From Xiphydria camelus (lineage: Eukaryota > Arthropoda > Insecta > Hymenoptera > Xiphydriidae): a DNA stretch of 64,000 nt. The notes under the pieces are model-generated. The model saw nothing but the letters and a program-made list of their open reading frames with translations. It made no database searches and had not been told where the DNA came from. The stretch is taken from contig OY783197.1 of assembly GCA_963678675.1 (NCBI GenBank), positions 7,068,143 through 7,132,142 on the forward strand. The letters are read 5' to 3'. Positions within the stretch are counted from its first letter, which is position 1. Each line of letters starts with the position of its first letter. Positions 21,349-31,110 of the stretch are shown piece after piece. Position numbers and translations under genes: made by a program.

Positions 21349-21557
21349 ACCCGGGGACACGGAATCTGTCGTTGGTGGCTTTTTCTAAATGTTATTTTTA
21401 AACGTACTAACCAATGAACAATTAATTCTCATGCCCTCATTAGCTACGGTGGCGTCTACTCTCGTTAATGAAGGCATGAAAATTATTAATCATTGGTTAG
21501 TACGTTTAAAAATAACATTTAAAAAAGTCACCAGCGACAGATTCCGTGTCCCCGGGT
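21349..21557. mobile_element. Palindromic MITE with TSD GTAC
   Basis: Ends ACCCGGGGACACGGAATCTG and complement, flanked by GTAC (21345-21348, 21558-21561). Y2 at 44810 shows the empty site GCGTACATCG. Arms about 95 bp. Confidence 0.88.
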
Positions 21558-21628
21558 GTACATCGTATCACGTGTTGCATTAAAAATTGTCGAAGTGCTG
21601 GGAATCATGAAAAACCGTCTAGTGGACA

Positions 21629-22760
21629 ATAGTATATTGTGGACAATAGTATATTGTGCAACAAGGGCTGAAAATTGGCGATTGCCGACGAGTGTGAAGT
21701 TTGCTGCCCGAGCGAAGCGATGGCTGCAATCACACTCGTCGGCGCCAACTTTGGTCCGTGTTGCACACGATATTTTTTATAACAAGTGAATGCAAGTGGT
21801 GCTTTTCATGCTACTTATCAGGGACGAAAGTGAACGAAAATTCATCCAAGGGACGAAAGTGAAACAAGTATAAACTGCGCATGCGCGAGCTCAACTTTCC
21901 TATCCTAGCGTGCAATTTGCTATTTTCGTCCCGTAAAACTAGCACGAAAAGCACCACTTTCGATGCACGTGTTATAAAATAGTTATTTTCGATACGAGTG
22001 CGTGAAGCGCATGTTTTTAAAGAGTGTGAAGTTTGCCGCACGAGCGAAGCGAGTGCGGCAATCACACGAGTTAAAAACGGCGCGAAACGCACGAATATCG
22101 AATTTGACTTTTTGTCACCAAAGTGTCAAAACCGAGGTTGGAGCGTGAGCGCGGACTTGGTCCGGGGTGGTGGCACGGAGGGGGGGCGGAGCCCCCCCAC
22201 CAAAAAAAAGATCATAAAACATATTTTTTAAAGAAAAGAAAGAAAAAGATCAACATATTGAAAGTTAGAGTAAAATTATAAACTTTTATCAATATCAAAA
22301 AAAAATAAATATGCATTTTTTGGACAACACAAAAAATCAACAAATTCATAGTTGGACACTGATAAGAAATAACGTGTCAACCAACACTGGTTCCATTGTT
22401 GAATAAACTCGTGATCCATTGTCACGAGTTTTTATTTATTTCACACTATAAAACTACAATTCACCGTTTTGTGGTTATGTGTACCGGCTTTCTGTCTCAC
22501 CGTTTTGAGGTTATGTGTACCGGCTTTCTGTGAACTGTGCCGTCTCACGGCGCATGCGCAGTGTTGGACATTCGGTTGGATTCACTGACTGCTAACTTCA
22601 CAACTATTTCTCCAGTGCAGAAAAAAGTGTACACGCACTGCGCAGGTACTTTCACGCACTACGCAGGTTGTTCACACACTGAGCAGCTTCAGTACGTGAA
22701 ACACGATTTCACAAGCGTCGAGGACGAATGAAAAACCGATGTTTTTGACACTGGGTGACA
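21629..22760. mobile_element. Insertion in Y1 built from paired hairpins and a TIR element
   Basis: Absent from Y2, where GTGGACAAATTAAATTT is continuous. The left part (21640-22105) holds two stem-loop units: GCCGACGAGTGTGA with its complement, and TGCCGCAC-GAGCGAAGCGA-GTGCGGCA. The right part (22110-22757) has ends TTTTTGTCACC and GGTGACAAAAA with similar GTGTCAAAA inside, like a separate TIR element; it contains a GC-rich hairpin at 22178-22200. Confidence 0.6.
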
Positions 22761-23044
22761 AAAATTAAATTTTACAAATTCCCCACTGCTAGCGTTCATC
22801 GGGCATGGAAACGTGATAAATGAATGTCATAAGCCTTTGAGACTGTGGTCTGAGCTACAACCTTTGGGGTTATGGTTACTGTTTGTGTTTCGGGATTATT
22901 TATCTCTTCAACATTGAATACGTGACCTGAGTGAAACAGTTCTTCACCTTTATCTTTATTTTGGCCTTCAGAGTGGGGGTATTTTGTATTGACAAAAAAT
23001 TAGTGCCTTATTATTTTTAACATTTTTAACTTTTCTTACCTTAG

Positions 23045-23427
23045 ACCCCCCGATTCGGATTCTGTCGCTGGGGAATTTTCAAGAGGACGTTTAGCAGAGT
23101 CGCGTGTAGATGACCGATACAGGAGACGACGCGGGAGATATGGCTGACAGGATTGCGGGGTATGGAATGATGAGACTAAATTTTGTGAATTCGGTGTATA
23201 AAAATAAATTTTCGTAAAAAGTTATTATTGTAAAGTAGTGGTAACTAAACTGAAAGAAAATTAGATTACTTTTTCTTTACCGAATTCACAAAACAATTTC
23301 ATCATTTGATACCCCGCAATCCTGTCAGTCATATCTCCCGCGTCGTCTCCCGTATCGGTCATCTACACACGACTCTGCTAAACTTCCTCTTGAAAATTCC
23401 CCAGTGACAGAATCCGAGTCGTGGGGT
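23045..23427. repeat. Palindrome P within Y1
   Basis: Inverted arms of about 185 bp begin ACCCCNCGAYTCGGATTCTG. The same unit is at 45170-45540 in Y2 and partly at 58781-59058 in Y3, so it was in Y before Y multiplied. Its ends resemble those of the GTAC-flanked MITE at 21349. Confidence 0.7.
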
Positions 23428-23657
23428 GTATGTATTCCCCGTGTTAAAAAGTATCCCTTAATTTCTTATAATCACCAAATATAGCGCAAGCATCGACGCT
23501 ACAACTCCCTCTATAGTTTCTGCACGGTCCCTATAGGCTAACGTGCAGGTGGCACATGCCCGTACCACACTAGTCCCACGCCATCACCACGCACCCGTTC
23601 TATGTGAAGCGGACCTAACGATTCTTCGCGGCGCTGAAACGAATATCTTCCGGGTGT

Positions 23658-24479
23658 GTGTTGTGTCGTGTGTGTATTAAGGCCACATTAAAATGTTCAA
23701 AAACACCCGTTGCTGCAATCCATTTCTGCCAATTTGTGTACAAAAAGATACCGACATTGTTTCTCGTCACTAACGCGTACGGTCTAACAATTATTCATTC
23801 GGAAGATTTTCTACATCGCAGGATTATAAGACATATTAATCAATTAGAGCCGAAGCATAGAGTTCAACTACTAGTGTCCACAGTAAGTCACTGGTGGCAC
23901 GAAGAGAGTAGACAATTAATGCAAGAATTTGTCGAACGTTTTGTAACGGATGTTAAGATGTTGGCAAATGTTCCGGTATCCGTGAAAGCGTGTAAACGGT
24001 TCAATATTCTAGATAACACGAAACAAATGTTTGCAAATTTGCGCAAGAAATTGTTAACCGCCAAAGCGCCTTCTCGTTCCTCTGCGGGTGAAGATAGTCC
24101 GGGCATTTTTGGATTCAAAGTCTTTAATAATGATATACCTAGTTGCATTAATTCTCCCTTATTTCTCTTTGAGAAAACCAGTCGATAAATGAAAATGGTT
24201 AAGTGGGAACAATTGATCCAACCAACTTATATGCACATAATGATGCTCTTGCAAATTCGTGGTTCTAAAATTACTCGAAGTGGTATTTCTCTAGATATGA
24301 CAGTGGAATCGATAGCTTATATGCCATTAGAATATTCACGAGTCGACTCCGGTCAAGACTTTGTAATGACGATGTCACAAAAATGTAAACTATTTAAGAT
24401 GTCCAAGGATTCAGATGATGAACAACCTTTGTCATCGCAATATGTTCGCAGTACTTTGATTCGTACAGATGATTGGTGA
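23658..24479 (+). pseudogene. Repeat-Y protein gene, copy 1: conserved but unrecognised
   Basis: The first frame (23658-24188) covers 176 codons, including NAYGLTIIHSEDFLHRRIIR, HINQLEPKHRVQLLV and GEDSPGIFGFKVFNNDIPSC. A stop replaces the codon after EKTSR (TAA; GAA in Y2). It then continues with VKW-x-QLIQPTYMH and, after a small frame change, SLDMTVESIAYMPLEY...DEQPLSSQYVRSTLI and TGA at 24477. The same protein is recognisable in Y2 and Y3 with mostly single-residue differences and a one-codon indel (NNDI/NNNDI), which suggests past selection on protein. No motif I know fits; there is no visible transposase triad, polymerase or zinc motif. A further open piece follows at 24820-24934. Confidence 0.55.
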
Positions 24480-24747
24480 TGATGTATGTAGTGTTAAATT
24501 TTCAGTTTTATTTCTCTTTCAAAATATTCGTATTTCTCATGCAAGAGGGTGCGTGTTTAATATGTTATTACTTTTCAGGGGTTTCATTCTATTTCAAAGT
24601 GTTAGTACGAGGGTATCTGCAAAGTCAGGTTTCATTTCTTTTAGAAATCTAAAAATTCCTTTCCTTATATCATACTGTATGTTTATGTTTCTATACGTAT
24701 AATATAATATTTGTTTCTTATATGTATTTTTTCATGTCAATACACTT

Positions 24748-24951
24748 ATGACCTACTTTGTTGTTTTTAGTCAATTATACAGTTCTTTCGTTTTCTCATG
24801 TACCGCGCCACACGTCGCTGTTACTGAGGAAGAAGATTATAGTCCAGGAGAAAATACGAAAACAATAACTATGTTCATTTCCAATGTATCTGAACTTTGC
24901 TTGGTGGCGAATTCTGTAAATTTTTTCAAATGCCGAAAAGGAATGGGATAG
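24748..24951 (+). pseudogene. Possible last exon of the repeat-Y gene
   Basis: After a T-rich run ending TTTTTAG there is an open segment with EEEDYSPGENTKTITMFISN and VSELCLVANSVNF. It is also present in Y2 (52100-52245) and Y3 (53165-53335), where the frame upstream differs by a short indel. Conservation in three copies and a plausible splice acceptor suggest an exon, but no stop is shared. Confidence 0.4.
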
Positions 24952-25110
24952 TCGAACCTATCGAAAATAAATAAAAACAACATTCCCAAAGAGTAACTCA
25001 ATGTTGCAATCAAAAATACAAAAGAAAGAAGACAATAAAGAAAAACGAAACAGCATGATATTGACCAATTTGCGAAATAAAATCGGTATAATTAAATAGT
25101 CTAAAAATAC

Positions 25111-26203
25111 CTGAAGCCATTGTGTGCGACTAGAATAGATTTGTTCCCATGGGAACAGATTAAAGCAAGGAAATTAGAAAAAGCCAAATGAGCAGGAATA
25201 TTGTCAAGACGTTCGTCATGCAAAAATAATTCGCCATACGATTCACGTACCCTAGTTACATCGGAAGCCTGTTGTGACATACCTCGTGATGGTACGATAT
25301 AAACATTAAAAATGTTTCCGTTACAAGACGCATTCATCTAAAATATTTCACAATTATATATTATAGAAGTTTTATTAAAAATCCAATAAAGAGAAATGTT
25401 TCACTAACTTACACTATCTCGAATATTTTTGATAATCCAGTCGTTTCAATATCGAATAAAACAATATTCAAATCGGTGAAATCAATTGGGGTGGAGTTTT
25501 CATCGAAAATAATTTATACATGCCATATATATACATATTGAACGACAAACATCAATAATCATTATCATAGTGAAGGAAAGACAAAATTACCTAACATGTC
25601 AGGTGTGATACCAAAACCTATATTCGAGTGATAAGAAATACCCTCTTTCTTTTCATTAGTAGCGGTATTGTTAGAGCGACGTTGTTTTGCGAAGAGTCTT
25701 CGACGTTTCATTTCTTTTGTCTTGAGCAACTTCAAATTGCGCCTCTGAACATCATCCTTTAAAGCACGAAACTTCTTCGTCTCAGAACCAGGTGACAGTA
25801 GTAATTTTTTGTTCACCTTCAGGATAAGCTGTGACCCCAAATTCTTCTGACATGCGGTAGCAGCTATCCTTAAATTCAAGGATTCTGAAGCAGCATAGTG
25901 ACGGCTTTTCAGATGCTTGCTTGCAACCACATTGTTGAAGGACTCATTTCCTTGACTTACATGGGGCCAATTTATCAGCACAATTATCCAAATCTTGACA
26001 ATAATTATATTTGTCAGTACAACTCTCTGCTGAGGATCTGTAAGCGGTATCCCACCAGGTAAGTTTCGATATGGAATTATTTCATCACCATTATGATGTT
26101 GACACCACTCTCCACAATTTCCATGCTTCCCATAGGCATGGGGCACTATGCTCAACGAAGCTTCTCTGACCTTCTCATCGTTATTGCGATTTTGATTAAA
26201 CAT
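25111..26203 (-). pseudogene. Mutator-like / PML-type exonuclease transposon gene, three exons
   Basis: Minus strand. Exon a (26203-25591) includes SIVPHAYGKHGNCGEWCQHH, GNESFNNVVASKHLKSRHYA, a Gln/Lys/Arg-rich helix and GITPDML before GTAATT. Exon b (about 25504-25413) carries IVLFDIETTGL, the first metal-binding motif of a DEDD exonuclease, and ends at GTAAGT. Exon c (25337-25111) has FNVYIVPSRG and ILVAHNGF before donor GTATTT. These parts in this order are known from insect transposon proteins that fuse a Mutator-like C-terminus with a PML-type 3'-5' exonuclease. Exon d is at 19785-20392. There is frame damage near 25960-26010, and the acceptor of exon b is not canonical, so this is a decayed gene. 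Confidence 0.7.
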
Positions 26204-26470
26204 CGTGAACATTGCAGTTTCCACTTTTGAAGCGACGAAACTAGTCTCTACATACTGTTTCTGATGGAGCAGATTCAGTATAAGTTTGCACAAGTAATTG
26301 ATGAGCTGCAGCAGCACTTTTTTTAAAATCAAGGTAGTGTAGAAGTACATATCGAAAAAAACTTGTCGCGTCCCATTTTCTTTGGTTATACACAGACTTG
26401 TTAACCAAAAATGGTAGTTTAATGACTGAATTCTTAATGAGAAATGTCCATAATTTAAAGTGATACAAGA
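26204..26470 (-). pseudogene. mariner transposase N-terminal fragment
   Basis: The minus-strand frame contains FFRYVLLHYLDFKKSAAAAH, then QTYTESAPSETVCRD, a stop in place of the usual Trp, then FRRFKSG. This is the first HTH region of a mariner transposase (HY-x-x-x-KKSAA-x-x-H...Y-x-x-x-APSE-x-x-CR-W-F-x-RF-x-SGDF). It breaks off directly before the Mutator-like exon at 26203. A TATATTAGGAAGTTTTATTG at 26540 on the same strand may be its 5' end. The rest of the transposase is missing. Confidence 0.65.
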
Positions 26471-26639
26471 AGTATTAGTCGCTTTGTACGATATAAGTAG
26501 TTAAAGCCATCTACAGGAGAAAAGCGGCTTTCAATAAAACTTCCTAATATATTGGGATCTGACATGGGGGAGGAGCTTATTTCGAAAAATTCAATATGGC
26601 CGAAATTAGTATACTGCCGACATAGAGTGTATAGGAGTG

Positions 26640-27047
26640 TAGTTATTATTTAATTATTATTTATTGTTTCGGCACGTGCAGGGCTCCGCGAACCCTTCCC
26701 AACTTTCACCAGACTCGCGGGAGGATATGGGCACCCTTTGCCCTCTGCTATCGTCCAGGGTTAAACCCCCATAAATTCAACCTTCGAGACGCGCATACGC
26801 CTATCCCTGGACCGCATCACGGGACGTCGACGTATCTGCGCGCCTCCCCGGAGTCTTTCTCACGTTTTTACTCTTCCACTTTTTCGAAACTTTCTTCTCA
26901 CATCGTGAAATGGAAAAAACCCGCCCTTGTGCTGAAGCGTACCCTTTCCTAGCGATCCGCTTCCCGGCAGTAGTGAAAAATTCGTTTCCGTGTTCGCATC
27001 TCCCCCTGCTCCTCACTTACGCAAGCTCCGAACATTTACGAATGACT
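26640..27047. other. GC-rich unassigned block
   Basis: Clearly more GC-rich than its surroundings. The minus-strand frame 26801-27016 is basic and low in complexity and has no known domain. It could be part of a retrotransposon leader, but nothing decisive was seen. Confidence 0.3.
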
Positions 27048-27051
27048 TTAA

Positions 27052-27130
27052 CCCTACGTTAGGCGCGCCCCTTTTTGTAACATGGTTAGGCGCGTGGGCT
27101 ACAATTGTAGCCCAATTTGAATTTGAAATA
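27052..27130. mobile_element. piggyBac-like MITE end, TTAA-flanked on one side
   Basis: Begins CCCTACGTTAGGCGCGC after TTAA (27048-27051). It contains a second GTTAGGCGCGTGGGCTACAA unit in the same orientation. Same family as 32761-32984. The right end is lost. Confidence 0.5.
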
Positions 27131-27197
27131 AAATCAAATCGTGCCTATTTGGAGCCGGTTTATTCATGAGGTATACTCAGTAAGATGTACTAAATTA

Positions 27198-27432
27198 TAA
27201 AAAAAAAAACAAAATGTGTGGCCGCCACACGCGGAAGAAGTACAACTTCGATACCAGTTTCTCTGAATTTGATTCCGGTGGTATTAGTTTCAATTGGCTC
27301 TACGAAGAAGCATTGTAAAAGACTTGTATAGAGCCAATTGAAACTAATATCACCGGAATCAAATTCAGAGAAACTGGTATCGAAGTTTTACTTCTTCCGC
27401 GTGTGGCGGCCACACGTTTTGTTTGTTTTTTT
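27198..27432. repeat. Foldback unit with ~110-bp near-perfect arms
   Basis: Centred near 27312. The arms contain GTGTGGCCGCCACAC, itself palindromic, and GATACCAGTTTCTCTGAATT. A-rich and T-rich ends face outward. The plus-strand frame 27338-27565 is a by-product. Confidence 0.8.
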
Positions 27433-27699
27433 CTTAATTTCATCCAAGGAACCCATCCTTGAAGTTTGTCGCAATATTAAAGAATCACCCAGTATATTTA
27501 CTTACTTGGTCCAACGAAATATTTTTTCCGCCATAATGAAGTATACACTTATTAATTGCAAATAAACTCTTTTCTCAGTATACGAAGTAACTTTGATCGA
27601 ACGAACGAAGTGTTCACTAAACTGACAAATTTCTAGAAAATCATAAACGGAATCAAGGAATTTTACTTCCAAATTTGACAGTGATAAAATATTAATCGC

Positions 27700-28100
27700 T
27701 GTTTTTCAGAATTTCAGATACATTACAAATTCTATTATAGTGCACATTATAGTGCACGCAGTTCGGGTGGTACATTTCGGCAAACGAGGACTGCTTATGT
27801 ATTCGCAGTCCTGCACCTTTCCCGGAAGGCTAATTATTACCGAACGAATTGAAATGAACCACTTCTCGCAGATACCGCTATATTTAGAATGTATTCGAAA
27901 TGCATTCAGCTTTGTAAAGGAGAGAAATGATGATTTCAATAGATAACCGAATATTTCGGCAAAGGTTAATTCCGATTCGTCCAGTATTAACCCTTTCAGG
28001 AAAGGTGCGGGACTGCGAACTCATTAGCAGCCTGGATTCACCGAAATGTACTGCTTCGCTGATGGCGAGATGAACCCTAGTTTGACGAAGTACTTATAGT
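27700..28100. repeat. Imperfect inverted repeat around 27910
   Basis: 27745-27860 (TTCGCAGTCCTGCACCTTTC) and the complement of 27965-28090 match with many differences. The right arm carries CTTCGCTGATGGCGAGATGA, a motif also at 31855-31890, 31970-32010 and, weaker, 41565-41590. Confidence 0.55.
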
Positions 28101-28105
28101 ATAAA

Positions 28106-29879
28106 AGATCCGAACTAGAGACGTTCTTCACCGATCTGCTTACCGGATGAAAAGTATTTTTTATCAAACATAATACGTCAATGAATATATCGCGAATGGG
28201 TAGGCTAATAAAATATGCTCAAGACTACCCTTAAAACTGCATAAACAGGTGAGCTGATATGAGCAATTTGCACCGATCTGCTTACCAATTAAACTATATA
28301 TGAAAATAAAGATAATTTTACTGCAAACACGATGGTATAACCCTACCTGCAAAAAATCGGCCATGAATCACGGTTGTAAGAGGCTTTGAAATTTATCGGA
28401 GCTAGCCAAGATGCGCGTACTACAGGCAAATTTGCTATAGGACGCAACGTAGGAAGTGGGCGCGACGCGACGGTTAGATGAGAGAGAGTGCGTACATGCT
28501 ACTTCCTCGTACGATTGACAAAGATAACACTACTAAAATGTCGAGAAAAAGCGACTACGAGCGACTCGCTGTTTACATCCCTCAGTTTGCGGAAAAATGC
28601 GTGCTCCATTATAAATGTAATGTAGTGTTATCTTTTTCAATCGTTATTTTTTTCAATCAATTACTGTTGGATCCCTGGTAAAATTATTTTCGTTCAAGAT
28701 TCAACTAACTTTGCATTTTTATTTTTGCCTGTCTGGAAGGGACAATTTATTACTTTATGGCTCTTTCTCGAAAGTTCAGAAAAAGGGGAAAAACGTTCTT
28801 ACCGGGTTTTCGAGTGAAAGTTTTTTCCGAACATGTGATAAACAGACAGTCGAGGCGATGGCTCATGGGGTGGGTTTGTAACGCATTAAAAATATCTGAA
28901 GGTAAAGACGAAATTCTGGACTTTTCCTCTAAGTGAGATTTCATAAGTTGAAATGATAAATTGTTAAGAGAAATTCTTCTTGGAGTCTTTGCGTTGTTTA
29001 GGTTACTGTTATATAAAATCTGGGCACTCTCTCTTATTCCAGCAACATACAAGTTTTTGGAAGGCTATAATATTGTATTTGTTGTAATATTGTTATAATA
29101 TTTGTAAAGATTGTTATTGTATTCATTGTTTTATAATAAAGTTTTTTTACACCACCAATTTGTTAATGATTTTTTATCACTCTCTAAAAAATGTAATTTT
29201 TCTGTTAGTTTGCTGTGGTATTTTTATAGAATAGATAAAATTTATCAAATAATTATCACTAATATATTATTATTCTGATAGAAATATAAATATTATTACA
29301 TATTTAATAATATAATATATTTCATATATTTAATTGAAAATATATTTTGAAAAATCTTTCTCACATTTTAATATTTTATATTTAATTTAAAGTAATTAAA
29401 AGTTTACTGCCAGTACCTACTCCATCGTAGTCGCTTTTTCTCGGCATTTTAGTAGTGTTATCTTTGTCAATCGTATGAGGAAACAGCATGTACGCACTCT
29501 CTTTCATCTAACCGTCGCGTCGCGCCCACTTCCTACCTTGCGCCCTATAGCAAATTTCCCTGTAGTACGCGCATCTTGGCTAGCTCCGATAAATTTCAAA
29601 GCCTCTTACAACCGTGATTCATGACCGATTTTTTGCAGGTAGGGTTATACCATCGTGTTTGCAATAAAATTATCTTTATTTTCATATATAGTTTAATTGG
29701 TAAGCAGATCGGTGCAAATTGCTCATATCAGCTCACCTGTTTATATAGTTTTAAGGGTAGTCTTGAGCATATTTTATTAGCCTACCCATTCGCGATATAT
29801 TCATTGACGTATTATGTTTGACAAAAAATACTTTTCATCCGGTAAGCAGATCGATAAAGAACGTCTCTAGTTCGGATCT
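28106..29879. mobile_element. DNA element with ~450-bp inverted arms and a piggyBac-type gene remnant
   Basis: The left arm begins AGATCCGAACTAGAGACGTT; the right arm ends with the complement. The arms (28106 to about 28560, about 29430-29879) differ by a few per cent and share short mirrored frames. The interior holds the transposase tail at 28750-29070. No clear TSD. Confidence 0.75.
28750..29070 (-). pseudogene. piggyBac-type (DDE_Tnp_1_7) transposase C-terminus
   Basis: The minus frame reads LYVAGIRESAQILYNSNLNN, KTPRRISLNNLSFQLMKSHL and SSLPSDI. The pattern 'AGI-x-x-x-x-x-x-Y...RR-I-x-x-x-x-L-x-x-QLM-x-x-H-x-x-x-R' is the region after the last catalytic Asp in piggyBac-like transposases. 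The Cys-rich tail that normally follows is frame-shifted and lost, and the catalytic part upstream is absent. It lies between the arms of 28106-29879. Confidence 0.55.
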
Positions 29880-29903
29880 TAGACTATTATGATCGCGATG
29901 CTA

Positions 29904-30386
29904 TTGGGTTGGAAAATAAATTCGTAGCGTTTTCTTTTATTTTCTTTCATTTTACAACGATTTGTTTGCTGTTCCGCAAAGTGTTTATATTCATTCGAAA
30001 TAGCTCTTTATGCTCTACAAAACTGTTATAATTGTTTATTCGAAAAACAATTTTTGATTATTTTTTAGGCCTCGAAATGGAATATCCAGGAGGAAAAAAT
30101 CAGAGTTTTCGACATCTTTTTTATCAAAGACTCGCCTATAACACCTTCTCCGTATACGGCAGTTTTTTGGCCTCGATGAAAAGCGAAGAAAAGCAGATGT
30201 CGAAACTGCTGATTTTTGCCCCCTGGATATTCCATTTCTAAGCCAGAAAAATAATAAAAAATTTAATTATTCGAAATAACAATTGTAACAGTTTTGTAGA
30301 GCAGAAAGAGCTCTTTCGAGTACATATAAACATATTGCCAAACAACAAAATAAATCGTTGTAAAATAAAAGAAAACGTAATTGTGC
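29904..30386. mobile_element. Palindromic mariner-like MITE
   Basis: The left end after TA (29902-29903) reads TTGGGTTGGAAAATAAATTC, a typical mariner end. Arms of about 140 bp are inverted around 30150, with the inner mirrored block AATGGAATATCCAGGAGG. The right terminus has diverged (AAAACGTAATTGTGCG). Confidence 0.7.
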
Positions 30387-30452
30387 GACGGAACAGTCTC
30401 GGCGACGCGAGTATCGGCCACTTGAGCATGCCGGTCGCGGGAGTATAATATA

Positions 30453-31022
30453 CAGGGTGTTCGGAAAAAACACCGACACAGAAATAGGGGTGATAGGTTA
30501 CGTCATTATAAGTATTTTGATATAAGGGACCTATACCCGCAAGCGCCCCCTTCTGGAGATATCAACTTTTCAAGTTTATAACGACCGAGGTTGATCAAAG
30601 TAGAATAATATTTTTAGAAACGTATCAAGATGGTAACGAATATTTAATTTTACGAGATACAAAAACAATGTACTACAGCAAATGCTCAAAATGACGGCCA
30701 CCCATGTCCATGCAACATCGGAAACGATTCTGGATAGATGTGCCACTGCGCAAACTGCTTGCGGAAAGGATAACCGCTTGGCTCAAGTCCTTGTACTTTT
30801 CGAAGATGATGCGGATACAAGGAGTTTTCATTTGTTTTTCAATTGTACAGGTAGATAAAAAACTCAATATTATTCTACTTTGATCAACCTCGGTCGTTAT
30901 AAACTTGAAAAGTTGATATCTCCAGAAGGGGGCGCTTGCGGGTATAGGTCCCTTATATCAAAATACTTATAATGACGTAACCTATCACCCCTATTTCTGT
31001 GTCCGTGTTTTCTCCGAACACC

Positions 31023-31025
<3 letters not shown>
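30453..31025 (-). mobile_element. Tc1/mariner-type element, TA-flanked, 155-bp TIRs
   Basis: Ends CAGGGTGTTCGGAAAA and complement, TA on both sides. The arms are about 155 bp. The interior has the minus-strand tail of a transposase (30673-30867). Confidence 0.8.
30673..30867 (-). pseudogene. Tail of a Tc1/mariner-type transposase
   Basis: The minus frame ends ...RFRCCMDMGGRHFEHLL then stop. The terminal G-x-HFEHLL with a preceding CxxxxG stretch is the usual C-terminal ending of a group of Tc1/mariner-like transposases. The catalytic part is not present; the rest of the frame has no similarity I can see. Confidence 0.5.

Positions 31026-31072
<47 letters not shown>
31026..31072. repeat. (TA)n microsatellite
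   Basis: About 23 TA units directly next to the TA target of the 30453-31025 element. Confidence 0.95.
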
Positions 31073-31075
<3 letters not shown>

Positions 31076-31110
31076 GCATCTCTCTCTCACCGACGAAAGT
31101 CGCGTCGCAT

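Larger units (their letters stand above)
21219..24934 (+). mobile_element. Repeat family Y, copy 1 (most complete)
   Basis: Matches 44640-46612 plus 51809-52245 (Y2), 53165-59058 in reverse (Y3, interrupted) and 59345-62483 (Y4, 5' part). The 5' part begins near CCACCTGATGGCAATAATTA, and three copies stop at the same place just after GAATTCTGTAAATTTTT. Nested in Y1 are a GTAC-flanked MITE (21349-21557), an insertion of about 1.1 kb absent from Y2 (about 21629-22760), and the palindrome P (23045-23427). The coding part is at 23658-24479. The class is unknown. Confidence 0.75.

Noticed and set aside
27338..27946. Frames of 68-77 codons in and beside the foldback
   Set aside because: Overlapping on both strands; no domain, and explained by inverted repeats.
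28478..28681. 67-codon frame beginning MRESAYMLL
   Set aside because: Lies in the inverted arm of the 28106-29879 element and is mirrored near 29430-29520 without conservation of the frame.
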